A DNA stretch of 64,000 nt from Roseiarcus fermentans (GCF_003315135.1 NZ_QNRK01000011.1:62001-126000), one strand, 5' to 3'. Positions 27,321-36,693 are shown, numbered from the stretch's first letter. Program-made: numbers and translations. The notes: generated from the letters alone by a model not told the origin.

Positions 27321-27369
27321 CGGGCTCTCGCGTTGTCTTACAAAACTATGCCGCGACCGGTCGCGACGC

Positions 27370-27759
27370 TCAGGCCTTCGACGCGTCCTTGACCGGCTCG
27401 CCCTTGACCCGGACCTCGGCGATGCCGGAACGGGCGAGACGGACCTTGACGTTGGGCGCGATTTCCAGCTCCACCTCGTTGTCGTCGACGGACTTGCTGA
27501 TCTTGCCGATGAGCCCGCCCGACGTGACGACGGTGTCGCCGCGCTTGGCGGCCTGGATCATCGCGCGCTGCTCCTTCGCCCGGCGCTGCTGCGGCCGCCA
27601 CAGGACGAAATAGACGATCGCGATCATCGCCACGATCGGCACGAGCTGGACGACCGTATCGTTGATCCCGCCGAGCGATATGGCGCTGGCGGTCTGGGCG
27701 TAGGCTTCGGAAATGAACACGGGGAGCAGCTCCGGCGGCGCGGAGGCCGCGCCGTTCAT
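27370..27759 (-). CDS. yajC: Preprotein translocase subunit YajC
   Basis: A 129-residue protein with a short N-terminal periplasmic part, one membrane helix (VQLVPIVAMIAIVYFVLW) and the YajC cytoplasmic domain RPQQRRAKEQRAMIQAAKRGDTVVT (core RPQQRRAKE, GDTVVTSGGLIGKI). ATG 27759 fits the family length; a start 9 residues upstream is also possible. It heads the yajC-secD-secF-Mth938-SQS-like operon and is divergent from the ABC-F gene across a 174-bp promoter gap. Confidence 0.94.
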   Translation of the reverse strand: MNGAASAPPELLPVFISEAYAQTASAISLGGINDTVVQLVPIVAMIAIVYFVLWRPQQRRAKEQRAMIQAAKRGDTVVTSGGLIGKISKSVDDNEVELEIAPNVKVRLARSGIAEVRVKGEPVKDASKA

Positions 27760-27933
27760 CAGGGGGTCGTCGAAAAAGCGTCGCATATATAGCGGCGCGC
27801 CTTGCGAAAGCAACGCCGCCGGTTCGTCGGCGCGCCGGCCCTCGCGGCCGCCGCCTGCGCTGAGGCGACGCCCAGGCGGCCGGGCGAGCTGACGCGGCTT
27901 GAAACCTGACGCCCGCCGGGTCAAAAGCCCGCC

Positions 27934-29787
27934 ATGCTTCATATCAACGGCCTCACCTACCGGCTGGGCGCGCGGCTGCTGATCGACGGCGCGACCGCGG
28001 CCTTGCCGAGCGGCGCGCGCGTCGGTCTGGTCGGCCGCAACGGCGCCGGCAAGTCGACGCTGTTCCGGCTGATCCGCGGCGAGATTTCCCCCGAGTCGGG
28101 GGCGATCACGACGCCGAGGGGGGCGCGGCTCGGCAGCGTCGAGCAGGAGGCGCCGGGCGGGCCGGAGCGGCTGATCGATTTCGTCCTGTCGGCGGACGTC
28201 GAGCGCGCCGCGCTCAGCGCCGAGGCCGAGGATGCGACCGACCCCGAGCGCATCGCCGAGATCCAGACCCGGCTCGTCGACATCGACGCGCACGCCGCGC
28301 CGGCGCGGGCGGCGCGGATTCTCAACGGCCTCGGTTTCGACGAGGCGGCGCAGGACCGGGCGCTGTCGGAATATTCCGGCGGCTGGCGGATGCGGGTGGC
28401 GCTGGCTGCGGTGCTGTTCTCCGAGCCGGACATCCTGCTGCTCGACGAGCCGACCAACTACCTCGACCTCGAGGGCGTGCTGTGGCTCACCGACTATCTT
28501 CGCTCGTGCCCCTCGACCATCGTCGTCATCAGCCACGACCGCGACCTGCTCGACGACGTCGCCGACCACATCCTGCATCTCGACCGCGGCCGGCTGACGC
28601 TCTGGACCGGCGGCTACACCAGCTTCGAGCGCCAGCGCCGCGAGCAACAGGCCCTTCAGGGCAAGATGCTGAAGAAGCAGGAGGAGCGGCGCGCCCACCT
28701 GCAGGCCTTCGTCGACCGGTTCCGCGCCAGCGCCACCAAGGCGACCCAGGCCCAGTCGCGCCTCAAGATGCTGGCGAAGATGGAGCCGGTGACGGCGGTC
28801 GTCGACGACGCCGTCCTGCCGTTCAAGTGGCCGCCGGTCGCCAGGCCGCTCAGCCCGCCGATCGTCACCCTGGAGAAGGTCAGCGCCGGCTACGGCGAGC
28901 GCGTGGTGCTGTCGCGCCTCGACCTGACCCTTTCGAACGACGACCGGATCGGGCTTCTGGGCGCCAACGGCAACGGCAAGTCGACCTTCGCCAAGCTGAT
29001 CGGCGGGCGGCTCGCGCCGATGGCGGGCAAGATGGTGCGGGCGAACAAGCTCGAGACCGGCTTCTTCGCCCAGCACCAGGTCGACGACCTCGAGCCCGGC
29101 GGCTCGCCCTACACGCATGTCGCCCAGCGCATGCGCGGCGAGCCGGAGGCGAAAATCCGCGGCCGTGCGGCGCTGATCGGCTTCTCGGGCGCCCGCGCCG
29201 ACACCAGGATCGAGGCGCTGTCGGGCGGCGAGAAGGCGCGGCTGCTGATGGGGCTCGCGACCTTCGACGGCCCGCAGCTGCTGATCCTCGACGAGCCGAC
29301 CAACCACCTCGACATCGACAGCCGCGCCGAACTGATCGAGGCGATCAACGACTACGAGGGCGCCTGCATTCTGGTGTCGCACGACCGGCGGCTGCTCGAG
29401 GCCTGCGTCGACCGGCTGTGGCTGGTCGCGGGCGGCACGGTGAAGCCGTTCGACGGCGACGTCGCCGACTACGGCCGTTTCGTCCTCGGCCAGAGCGCGC
29501 CGTCGGCGCAGAAGAAGCAGGCGTCGTCCGCGGCGAAACCCGCCCCGGCGCGCAAGCGCGATCCGGCGCCGATGAAGCGGGAGCTCGCCGCGCTCGAAGA
29601 CAAGATGAACCGCTTCCAGGACCTGTTGCGCCGGGTGGACGAGGCGCTGGCGCAAGCGGCCGGCGCAGGCGGCGACGCGGTCAAGGTGGCGGACCTCGCC
29701 GCACGCCGCGGCGACCTCGAACGCGCGCTCGCCGCCGCCGAGGAGGCGTGGCTCGAGCTGTCGGAACAGGTCGAAGGGGCGTCCTGA
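27934..29787 (+). CDS. ABC-F family ATPase (Uup/YheS-like)
   Basis: A 617-residue soluble protein with two ABC domains and no membrane segments. The first has GRNGAGKST at about 35-43, SGGWRMRVALA and LLLDEPTNYLD; the linker carries YTSFERQRREQQALQGKMLKK, the ABC-F signature linker; the second has GANGNGKST, SGGEKARLLMGL and LILDEPTNHLD. A charged helical C-terminal tail (KRELAALEDKMNRFQDLLRR) is coiled-coil-like. ABC-F proteins act on stalled or initiating ribosomes or in resistance. The residues fit the housekeeping YheS/Uup type rather than a drug-resistance type. Confidence 0.9.
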   Translation: MLHINGLTYRLGARLLIDGATAALPSGARVGLVGRNGAGKSTLFRLIRGEISPESGAITTPRGARLGSVEQEAPGGPERLIDFVLSADVERAALSAEAEDATDPERIAEIQTRLVDIDAHAAPARAARILNGLGFDEAAQDRALSEYSGGWRMRVALAAVLFSEPDILLLDEPTNYLDLEGVLWLTDYLRSCPSTIVVISHDRDLLDDVADHILHLDRGRLTLWTGGYTSFERQRREQQALQGKMLKKQEERRAHLQAFVDRFRASATKATQAQSRLKMLAKMEPVTAVVDDAVLPFKWPPVARPLSPPIVTLEKVSAGYGERVVLSRLDLTLSNDDRIGLLGANGNGKSTFAKLIGGRLAPMAGKMVRANKLETGFFAQHQVDDLEPGGSPYTHVAQRMRGEPEAKIRGRAALIGFSGARADTRIEALSGGEKARLLMGLATFDGPQLLILDEPTNHLDIDSRAELIEAINDYEGACILVSHDRRLLEACVDRLWLVAGGTVKPFDGDVADYGRFVLGQSAPSAQKKQASSAAKPAPARKRDPAPMKRELAALEDKMNRFQDLLRRVDEALAQAAGAGGDAVKVADLAARRGDLERALAAAEEAWLELSEQVEGAS

Positions 29788-30273
29788 CGGCGGCGCTCCG
29801 ACGCCCGGCGCCGCCCGCGGACCCGGGGTCGGCGGCGCGGAAAACGTCCAGCCGGCTTGACGTCCACAAAGCGCGACAGCTTGCCGCAGCCCCGACGCCT
29901 GTCGCGACCTGCCATCGATGTCCGGACACCGAGCGCGCCTTGTCTTCCTGTTCGAGCGTTCGCCTCGACCCGGCGCGGCGCCCGCGCAAGTCGGAACAAA
30001 TAATTTTGTCGGTGAAAGCGAATGGGGAAACGACCGGACATGTCGATCGCTCGAATCGAGACCTGAAAAGTGCGGCGCGTCGAAAATCGGCGCCCGGACG
30101 TTGGCTCGGCGTCGCGCTTTATACAGACGCCGGCCGCGACCGGCGCGGCGAGCGGCGCGCCCCGCGCCGGCTCCGCGCCTCGTTAACACATCCCGCAGCC
30201 GTTCCAATAACTGGACTGTGGCCGGTTTGCGGCCTAAACCGGGCGCACTCGTCTACAGGAGGCGTGACCGCTC
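29788..30273. other. Gene-free stretch before the HdeD-like gene
   Basis: About 490 bp without a convincing gene. The 3' half is less GC-rich (for example AACAAATAATTTTG at 29996-30009) and probably holds the promoter of the downstream gene. AGGAGG at 30257-30262 is the ribosome-binding site for ATG 30274. No hairpin with a T-run was found after the ABC-F gene. Confidence 0.45.
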
Positions 30274-30861
30274 ATGAATACCGACGTCGTCCACACCCTC
30301 GATATCGAGGTGACCAAGACCTTCGCCACCCAGTGGGGCTGGATCATCGCCTTCGGCGCCGCGCTCGTCGTCCTCGGCGCCGCGGCGATCTGGCGCTCGG
30401 TGGCGGCGACCATCGTTTCGATGCTGTTCTTCGGCTGGCTGCTCGTCATCGCCGCCGCGGTCGAGGCCGGCGCCGCCTTCTGGGTCGGCCATTGGGCCGG
30501 GTTCTTCCAGCACGCGCTGGCCGCGATTCTCTACGGCGTGGTCGGCCTGATGTTCCTCGTGAGGCCGAGGGTCTCAGCGGAAGTGCTGACCTTCCTGATG
30601 GCGGCGTTCTTCCTCGTCGGCGGCATCTTCCAGATCGCCGGCACCGGGATGGGCATGATCGGCTACGCCGGCGCCGGCTACGGCGGCTATGGCTGGCACG
30701 TCATCGACGGCGTCATCAACATCCTGCTCGGCCTGATGATCTTCGCCCAGTTCCCGTTCTCGGGCCTGTGGGTGATCGGCCTGTTCATCGGCGTCGACCT
30801 GGTTTTCTACGGCGCCACCTGGATCGCGATCGGCTGGGCGTTGAAGGGAGCGGGGGCGTAA
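30274..30861 (+). CDS. HdeD-family (DUF308) membrane protein
   Basis: A 195-residue inner-membrane protein with six hydrophobic segments, for example WGWIIAFGAALVVLGAAAIW and FFLVGGIFQIAGTGMGMIG. The arrangement of paired helices and the LLVIAAAVEAGAAFWVGHW region match the HdeD/DUF308 family. E. coli HdeD contributes to acid resistance at high cell density; a role here is not established. A strong AGGAGG precedes the start. It is followed by a small single-span membrane protein gene. Confidence 0.85.
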   Translation: MNTDVVHTLDIEVTKTFATQWGWIIAFGAALVVLGAAAIWRSVAATIVSMLFFGWLLVIAAAVEAGAAFWVGHWAGFFQHALAAILYGVVGLMFLVRPRVSAEVLTFLMAAFFLVGGIFQIAGTGMGMIGYAGAGYGGYGWHVIDGVINILLGLMIFAQFPFSGLWVIGLFIGVDLVFYGATWIAIGWALKGAGA

Positions 30862-31019
30862 GGCTGCAGGCCCTCGTCGGCTCCGCCTGGGAACGAGTCC
30901 AGGCGGGCGGGGCGCCGCCTCGTGCCGCGAGCGGGAGAAGGTCAGGCGGGGTGAGGCCGCAGGCTTCCCGCAATAGCCGCCTGGAAGGCCGCCGACCAGA
31001 AGCGTCGTGGGTCGAGACA

Positions 31020-31232
31020 ATGGAAAGGTGGAAAGACTACGGGAAGTCTCCGTGGGCAATCCCGGCGCTTCTTCTGGCGGTGATCCTGATCGGCGCCTTG
31101 TATCGGTTCGGAGAGAGAATGTCCGGTCGGAATGACGCGCCGGATCAGGCCCCGGCGCCTGCCGCCGCCTCCCCCCCGGCCCCTGCCGCCGCCCCGGGTC
31201 CTGCCGCTGTCGCCGCGGCGAAGGCGAAATAG
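31020..31232 (+). CDS. Small single-span membrane protein
   Basis: A 70-residue protein with a charged N-terminus (MERWKDYGKSPW), one membrane helix (AIPALLLAVILIGALYRFG) and an Ala/Pro-rich periplasmic tail ending in basic residues (AAVAAAKAK). No family recognised. It follows the HdeD-like gene by 158 bp, same strand. A 12-bp perfect hairpin lies just after its stop. The hydrophobic helix and sharp hydropathy boundaries support a real gene. Confidence 0.55.
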   Translation: MERWKDYGKSPWAIPALLLAVILIGALYRFGERMSGRNDAPDQAPAPAAASPPAPAAAPGPAAVAAAKAK

Positions 31233-31704
31233 GCGCATCGACGCGCGCCCTCGCCCGCGCTTCCCGGGCGAGGGCGAAGCGCCCGGCGCAGCCGGCTTCG
31301 TCCCGCCTCGGGCGCCGAGCCGATGAACCCGCCGCGCGCCTCGATGGTCGGCGTCCTCGACGTCGTCCGCGTCCTGTAACCCGCGATCGCGGCGGAAGTC
31401 CTGATTTCGCATGGCCCTCGTCCTTGTCGTCGTGGGCCGCTTCGACATCGTCGGTTTGTTGACGTCGGATAGGCGTGTTCCGCCGGCCCGAAAGCGTCCC
31501 CTCGACAACCGGGGCAGACCCTTCGAGACGCGACGCTTCGGCATCGCTCCGCAGGAGGAGGACTGAGACGATTCGCCCCCGAATCCCAGCCCGTCCCCTG
31601 CTCCTTTACCCGCCCTTAAATCGCCCGGTTTAGCCTCTCCGTCAGCGTCAGGCGCGAGGATACCCGAGAGCCGGGGCCCAGGCGCCCGACGAGCGGGATG
31701 TCCC
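31233..31704. other. Gene-free stretch upstream of the penicillin-binding protein
   Basis: About 470 bp with no convincing gene. It opens with a perfect 12-bp hairpin, CGCCCTCGCCCG at 31246-31257 with CGGGCGAGGGCG at 31265-31276, probably a Rho-independent-like or stabilising structure for the preceding gene although no T-run follows. The rest (31280-31660) shows nothing I can name; the sequence near 31610-31640 is relatively AT-rich and may be the promoter for the downstream gene. Confidence 0.45.
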
Positions 31705-34014
31705 ATGTTCGGCCGAGGCGGCGGAAAGAGAAGCCGGGCGCGGATCGAGCCGCGCCTCGACTGGCCGGACGAGCGCGGCGACGACGACCTGCGCGCCGAT
31801 CCCGCCGACCGCCCCCCGGGCGGCCGACGCAGGTCCGACACCAAATTCGCCGCCAAATCCGCCGCCAAATTCGTCGCCGAACCCGCGCGAGGCCGGCAAG
31901 CGCGACGCCGGCCGCTGATCGGCTCGCTGTTTCGCCGTCTCGTCTACTGGAGCGTGGTCGCCTCCGTCTGGGGCGCGATCGCGCTCGTCGGCGTGGTCGG
32001 CTATTACGCCAGCCGTCTGCCGCCGATCGACCAGCTCGCGGTGCCCAAGCGGCCGCCCAACATCGCCATTCTCGCCGACGACGGGACGCTGCTCGTCAAT
32101 CGCGGCGATTCCGGCGGCCCAGCCGTGCGGCTGATGGACCTGCCGCCCTATCTGCCGAAGGCCTTCATCGCCATCGAGGACCGGCGCTTCTATTCCCACT
32201 TCGGCGTCGATCCGCTCGGCATGGCGCGCGCCCTCGTGCGCGACATCGCCGGTCGCGGCGCGGTCGAAGGCGGCTCGACGCTGACGCAGCAACTGGCCAA
32301 GAACCTGTTCCTGACCCAGGAGCGGACGCTGTCGCGAAAAGTCCAGGAGGCGATTCTCGCCATCTGGCTCGAGCGCCGCTATTCCAAGGACCAGATCCTC
32401 GAACTCTATCTGAACCGGGTCTATTTCGGCGCCGGCGCCTACGGGGTCGAAGCGGCCTCGCAGAAATATTTCGGCAAGAGCGCGCGCTTCGACAGCCTGT
32501 CGGAGGCCGCCCTGCTCGCCGGGCTGATGAAATCGCCGTCGAAACTGGCGCCGAACCGCAACCCGACCGGCGCCGCGGAGCGCGCCGGACAGGTCATCGC
32601 CGCCATGGCCGAACAGGGCCTGATCACCCCGGCGCAGGCCAAGATGGCGCTCGCCAGTCCGGCGCAGGCGTGGCGCGACAAGACCGCCGGCGCGATCAAC
32701 TACGCCGCCGACTACGTCCTCGACGCGCTCGACGACACCGTCGGCGCGATCGACGACGACATCGTGGTCACCACCACGATCGACGCCAGGATGCAGACCG
32801 AGGCCGAACGCGCGGTCGCCGACGAACTGTCCGCCAAGGGGCAAAAATTCGGCGTCGGACAGGGCGCGCTGGTGGCGCTCGACCCGACCGGCGGCGTCAA
32901 GGCGCTGGTCGGCGGCAGGAGCTACGCCGAGAGCCAGTTCAACCGCGCGGTCGCCGCCAAGCGCCAGCCGGGCTCGTCGTTCAAGCCGTTCGTCTATCTG
33001 GCCGCGCTGGAAAAGGGCCTCACCCCCGACACCGTGCGCGAGGATGCGCCGATCTCGGTCAAGGGCTGGAACCCGGAAAACTACAGCCGCGAATATTTCG
33101 GCCCGGTCACGTTGACCAAGGGCCTGTCGCTGTCCCTGAACACGGTCGCGGTGCGGCTCGGCCTCGAGGTGGGGCCGAAGACGGTATGCGCGACGGCGCA
33201 CCGCCTGGGCGTCACCTCGGACCTCGAGCCGAACGCCTCGATCGCGCTCGGCACCTCGGCGGTGACGCCGCTGGAAATGGCCTCGGCCTACGCCGCCTTC
33301 GCCAACGGCGGCATCGGCGTGCAGCCGCACGTGATCACGAAGGTCCGCACGACCGGCGGCAAGCTGCTCTATGTGCGGCGCAACGCCAGCTTCGGCCGGG
33401 TCATCGAGCCGCAATACGTGCCGATGATGAACAGCATGATGCAGGAGACGCTGCTCACCGGCACGGCGCGCAAGGCGGAGTTGCCGGGCTGGCAGGCGGC
33501 GGGCAAGACCGGCACGAGCCAGGATTTCCGCGACGCCTGGTTCATCGGCTACACGAGCTACATCGTCACCGCGGTCTGGCTCGGCAACGACGACGACAGC
33601 CCGACGAAGAAAGTCTCCGGCGGCAATCTGCCGGTCGAAATCTGGAGCCGGTTCATGAAGGCCGCGCACCAGAACGTCTCCCCCGTCCCCCTGCCGCTGG
33701 GCACGTGGCAGGCGCAGCCGTCCAACCCGTTCGCGCCGCTGCTGGCCCCGTTCGCGGGCGGCGGCCAACCCCAGCCGCAGCCTCTGCCGCCCGGGATGAT
33801 CCCGCAGGCCGGCGGCCGGGGCGGCGCCCGGCCGGTCGCGGCCGCGCCGGTCGCGGTTGCGCCGTCCGAGCCCGCGCCGGCGCCGCGGCCAGCCGGCCGC
33901 GCGCCATCCCTTCCCGCGCCCGGCGATGCGCCGGTCCCGCCCGCGCCCATTCCCGACGCCCAACCTGGACGGAAGACCAACGACTTCCTCAACCGCATTT
34001 TCGGGACGCTATAG
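31705..34014 (+). CDS. Class A penicillin-binding protein 1A (transglycosylase/transpeptidase)
   Basis: A 769-residue bifunctional peptidoglycan synthase. A basic cytoplasmic tail (about 70 residues) precedes one membrane helix (VVASVWGAIALVGVVGYYA). The GT51 glycosyltransferase domain has AIEDRRFYSHFGVD near 155-168 and EGGSTLTQQLAKNLFLT. The transpeptidase domain has the SxxK motif GSSFKPF near 423, SxN (SLSLNT) near 475 and KTG (AGKTGTSQD) near 600. A Pro/Ala-rich C-terminal tail of about 90 residues follows. All catalytic motifs are intact. It is transcribed alone, with Uma2 genes downstream. Confidence 0.93.
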   Translation: MFGRGGGKRSRARIEPRLDWPDERGDDDLRADPADRPPGGRRRSDTKFAAKSAAKFVAEPARGRQARRRPLIGSLFRRLVYWSVVASVWGAIALVGVVGYYASRLPPIDQLAVPKRPPNIAILADDGTLLVNRGDSGGPAVRLMDLPPYLPKAFIAIEDRRFYSHFGVDPLGMARALVRDIAGRGAVEGGSTLTQQLAKNLFLTQERTLSRKVQEAILAIWLERRYSKDQILELYLNRVYFGAGAYGVEAASQKYFGKSARFDSLSEAALLAGLMKSPSKLAPNRNPTGAAERAGQVIAAMAEQGLITPAQAKMALASPAQAWRDKTAGAINYAADYVLDALDDTVGAIDDDIVVTTTIDARMQTEAERAVADELSAKGQKFGVGQGALVALDPTGGVKALVGGRSYAESQFNRAVAAKRQPGSSFKPFVYLAALEKGLTPDTVREDAPISVKGWNPENYSREYFGPVTLTKGLSLSLNTVAVRLGLEVGPKTVCATAHRLGVTSDLEPNASIALGTSAVTPLEMASAYAAFANGGIGVQPHVITKVRTTGGKLLYVRRNASFGRVIEPQYVPMMNSMMQETLLTGTARKAELPGWQAAGKTGTSQDFRDAWFIGYTSYIVTAVWLGNDDDSPTKKVSGGNLPVEIWSRFMKAAHQNVSPVPLPLGTWQAQPSNPFAPLLAPFAGGGQPQPQPLPPGMIPQAGGRGGARPVAAAPVAVAPSEPAPAPRPAGRAPSLPAPGDAPVPPAPIPDAQPGRKTNDFLNRIFGTL

Positions 34015-34206
34015 CGCAAAGAGCCGGTTTTCCGGTGTTCGCGACAATGATAAGCAATTCATGGGGGAACGCTCTTCCGGGACCGTGGTTACCTGAACGC
34101 CGCCGACGGACTTGGCTCCATGGCGAGCGGCGCCGGGCCCGGTCGGGAGCGCTCCCGGTGAAGGCTTGCGGAGAGAACGATCCATGCCGATGCGGCGAAC
34201 GCGCCC

Positions 34207-34737
34207 ATGACCGTCAACGAATTCCTCGCCTGGATCGAGGGCCGCGAAGGGCGCTGGGAGCTGTTCGAGGGCGAACTCGTGGAAAAGAGGCCCGAGCGCC
34301 CCGCCCATACGGAAACCAAGCGCCGGACGGCCGCCGCCCTCAAGGGCGCCATCCGCCGCGTCGGCGCGGCGTGCCACGTCACCAAGGACGGGTCGATCGT
34401 CCGCATTTCCGAAAGCACCGCGTTCGAGCCCGACGCGGTGATCTACAGCGGCGAGCGGGCGGAGCGCGACACGGTCGAAGTCCCGGCGCCGACGGTCGTG
34501 GTCGAGGTTCTGTCGGAGGGCACGGAGGCGCGCGATCGGGGACCGAAGCTCGCCGGCTACTTCTCGCTGCCGAGCGTGGCGCATTATCTGATCCTGGACC
34601 CGGAGCAGCGCACGGTCGAGCACCGCTGGCGCGGCGCGGGCGGCCGGATCGAGCGGGAGGCGCTGACGGACGGCCCGCTCCGCCTCGACCCGCCGGGCCT
34701 GGCGTTTTTCGTCGAGGAGCTGTTCGCGCCGGTGTGA
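34207..34737 (+). CDS. Uma2-family putative endonuclease, copy 1
   Basis: A 176-residue PD-(D/E)xK-type protein (DUF820/Uma2). Motifs are MTVNEFLAWIE, FEPDAVIY (active-site Asp), VVVEVLSEGTEARDRGPKLAGYF (core EVLS with catalytic Glu and a downstream Lys) and SVAHYLILDPEQRTVEH. Uma2 proteins are abundant in cyanobacteria and scattered elsewhere; nuclease activity is inferred from fold, and their role is unknown. A second paralogue follows 40 bp downstream on the same strand. Confidence 0.85.
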   Translation: MTVNEFLAWIEGREGRWELFEGELVEKRPERPAHTETKRRTAAALKGAIRRVGAACHVTKDGSIVRISESTAFEPDAVIYSGERAERDTVEVPAPTVVVEVLSEGTEARDRGPKLAGYFSLPSVAHYLILDPEQRTVEHRWRGAGGRIEREALTDGPLRLDPPGLAFFVEELFAPV

Positions 34738-34777
34738 GGGCTGACCGACGCGGCCCGGCGTGGTAGGCTTCGCGGCC

Positions 34778-35332
34778 ATGTCGATCGCCGCCGAAACGCC
34801 GATGACCGTCGAGGCGTTTCTCGCCTGGGCCGAGGGGCTGGACGGGCGTTGGCAGCTTCTCGACAGCCGCCCGATCGCGATGGCGCCGGAACGGGCGGCG
34901 CATCTTCTGACGAAGGCGCAGGCCTGGGACGCACTTTATCGAGCGGTCGGACGGGCCGGTCTGCCCTGCACGGTTTTCCCCGACGGCGCCACCGTCCGGG
35001 TGTCGGCGCGCACGGCGTTCGAGCCGGACGCGCTCGTCACCTGCGACCCCCGTGTTCCGCCTGACGCGATCGAAATCCCGAATCCGCTGATCGTCGTCGA
35101 AGTCCTGTCCGAAGGCGCGGCGGACCCGACTTTCGGAGCGAAACTCGAAAACTACTTCTCGCTGCCGAGCGTCGCGCATTATCTGATCGTCGACCCCGAA
35201 CGCCGGACCCTCATCCACCACCGGCGTGGTCGCGGCGACGTGATCGAGACCCGTATCCTGACGGCCGGGCCGCTGCCGCTCGAGCCGCCGGGCCTCGCCC
35301 TCGCGGTCGAGGACTTTTTCGTCCCGCCGTGA
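34778..35332 (+). CDS. Uma2-family putative endonuclease, copy 2
   Basis: A 184-residue paralogue of the upstream gene, sharing [47 protein letters not shown] and SVAHYLIVDPERRTLIHH with it. Identity looks like roughly half of positions, so the duplication is old or the genes arrived as a pair. ATG 34778 is preferred over an in-frame GTG at 34760. The catalytic Asp, Glu and Lys positions are retained. It converges with the VIT-family gene, which ends 9 bp away. Confidence 0.83.
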   Translation: MSIAAETPMTVEAFLAWAEGLDGRWQLLDSRPIAMAPERAAHLLTKAQAWDALYRAVGRAGLPCTVFPDGATVRVSARTAFEPDALVTCDPRVPPDAIEIPNPLIVVEVLSEGAADPTFGAKLENYFSLPSVAHYLIVDPERRTLIHHRRGRGDVIETRILTAGPLPLEPPGLALAVEDFFVPP

Positions 35333-35341
35333 GCTGGTCGT

Positions 35342-36049
35342 TCACGCGCCGAAAGCGCGCGAGATCGCCACGCCGATCGCGACCCCTGCGAGCGCCGCCG
35401 CGACGCCGATCGAGACCGTCTCGATCACCGTGCGCACGACGCCGCGGCCGCCGACCAGCGCCCGCCCGACGCCGAGCGCGACGAGCAGCACAAGGGTCAC
35501 CGACGCCGAGACGGCGCGCGCCTGCGGGACCGGCCACAGGACGAACGGCACGATCGGGATGGCGGCGGCGAAGAAGTCGGCGACCAGCATCCAGAGCGCC
35601 TGGGCTGCCGGCCCCTGTCCGTCGCCGGGCTCGGGCGCTTCGAGCGCCGTCGCCACGCCTTCGAGGCTCGTCGGATCGGCGCGCAGAAGCTCGGCGATCG
35701 CCGCGGTCGTCGTCGGCGCGAGCCCCAGCCGCCCGAGCCGCGCCTCGACCCGGTCGAGCACGGCGCGCGCGTCCGTCCTCATCTCCGCCTTGAGCGCGGC
35801 GGCCGCCCGGCGCGCGGCGTCGCGCGCGGTCTCGACGTCGAGATAGGTCCCCGCCATCATCGAAACAGCCGCCGCGACCGCGCCCGAGGCGCCGGCGATC
35901 AGCACGGTCTTGCTGTCGGTGGTGGTCGCCGCGACCCCGAACACCAAGCCGAAGATCGAGACCGTGCCGTCCTCCATGCCGAAGACGACGTCGCCGGCGG
36001 ACGCCAGAAACGATCGCTTCAGGCGGGACAGCAACCCGACGTCGCCCAT
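35342..36049 (-). CDS. VIT1/CCC1-family membrane protein (putative metal transporter)
   Basis: A 235-residue membrane protein. The first helices contain GDVVFGMEDGTVSIFGLVFGV and VSMMAGTYLDVETARDA, the signature of VIT1/CCC1 proteins, which move Fe2+ or Mn2+ into vacuoles in yeast and plants. A charged cytoplasmic loop follows (about 72-150), then three helices including IPIVPFVLWPVPQA. The family suggests iron or manganese transport, but bacterial members are little studied. ATG 36049 starts the conserved region. It lies 50 bp downstream of an SDR gene on the same strand, so the two may be co-transcribed. Confidence 0.82.
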   Translation of the reverse strand: MGDVGLLSRLKRSFLASAGDVVFGMEDGTVSIFGLVFGVAATTTDSKTVLIAGASGAVAAAVSMMAGTYLDVETARDAARRAAAALKAEMRTDARAVLDRVEARLGRLGLAPTTTAAIAELLRADPTSLEGVATALEAPEPGDGQGPAAQALWMLVADFFAAAIPIVPFVLWPVPQARAVSASVTLVLLVALGVGRALVGGRGVVRTVIETVSIGVAAALAGVAIGVAISRAFGA

Positions 36050-36099
36050 GGCGCCCCCGCTGACGAAATGTCTGTTTCGCGGCGGAGCCGCGGCCGGCG

Positions 36100-36693
36100 T
36101 CAGCCCTTGGCGGCGAGCGCGATGGTTCCGGCGGGCCCTTCGCGCAACTGGCGGACCATCACGGCCGCCACCTCCGCCGCGGGGATCCCGGCCGAGGGGT
36201 CGCGGCCCATCGCCTGCAGCGTCTCGGACACCCATCCGGGCGAGACGGCGTTGACCCGGACCTGCAGTTGCTCGACGGCGACCGCGCGGACGAAGGCCTC
36301 GACCGCGTCGTTGACGGTCGTGATCATCGCCCCGCCCGGCATCGGATGCTGCGCCAGCACCCCGGTGGTGAGCGTGATCGCCCCGCCCGGACGCACCGAT
36401 TTCGCGCCGTAGCGGACGACGTTGACCTGACCCATCAGCTTGTTGGCGAGGCAGAAGGCCCAATCGTCGTCGCTCTGCTGGTCCCACGGCTTGAACCGGG
36501 CGGCGCCGCCGGTGCAGACGATCCCGTCCAGCTCGCCGACGCGGCCGAACAGCGCCTGCAGCGACTTCGGATCGGAGATGTCGACCGTCTCGTCCGAACT
36601 GCGCGAGGCGCGGATGCAGGTATCCGCTCCCAACGCCTCGACCACCGCCGAGCCGATCAGTCCCTTGGCGCCGATCACCAGAATCTTGCCCAT
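36100..36693 (-). CDS. Atypical short-chain dehydrogenase lacking the YxxxK motif
   Basis: A 197-residue Rossmann protein. The N-terminal glycine motif is VIGAKGLIGSAVVEAL, and the pattern VDISDPKSLQALFGRVG and KLMGQVNVVRYG fit a small SDR group. At the position of the usual catalytic Tyr-x3-Lys the sequence is ITTVN (residues 124-128), followed by the normal helix DAVEAFVRAVAVE, so both catalytic residues are absent. This is characteristic of a known divergent SDR group and may mean a non-oxidoreductase or altered mechanism. It begins 86 bp downstream of ahpF on the same strand. Confidence 0.82.
   Translation of the reverse strand: MGKILVIGAKGLIGSAVVEALGADTCIRASRSSDETVDISDPKSLQALFGRVGELDGIVCTGGAARFKPWDQQSDDDWAFCLANKLMGQVNVVRYGAKSVRPGGAITLTTGVLAQHPMPGGAMITTVNDAVEAFVRAVAVEQLQVRVNAVSPGWVSETLQAMGRDPSAGIPAAEVAAVMVRQLREGPAGTIALAAKG

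Noticed and set aside
24915-27392. An 825-codon plus-strand open frame opposite secF and secD
   Set aside because: It is the antisense shadow of secDF; the protein is His/Asp/Arg-rich and matches nothing.
27760-30207. Minus-strand extension of the yajC frame over 2.4 kb
   Set aside because: The extension runs antisense to the ABC-F gene; YajC has its normal length from ATG 27759.
31246-31276. Intrinsic terminator after the small membrane protein gene
   Set aside because: The stem is perfect (12 bp) but no T-run follows, so it is recorded only as a hairpin.
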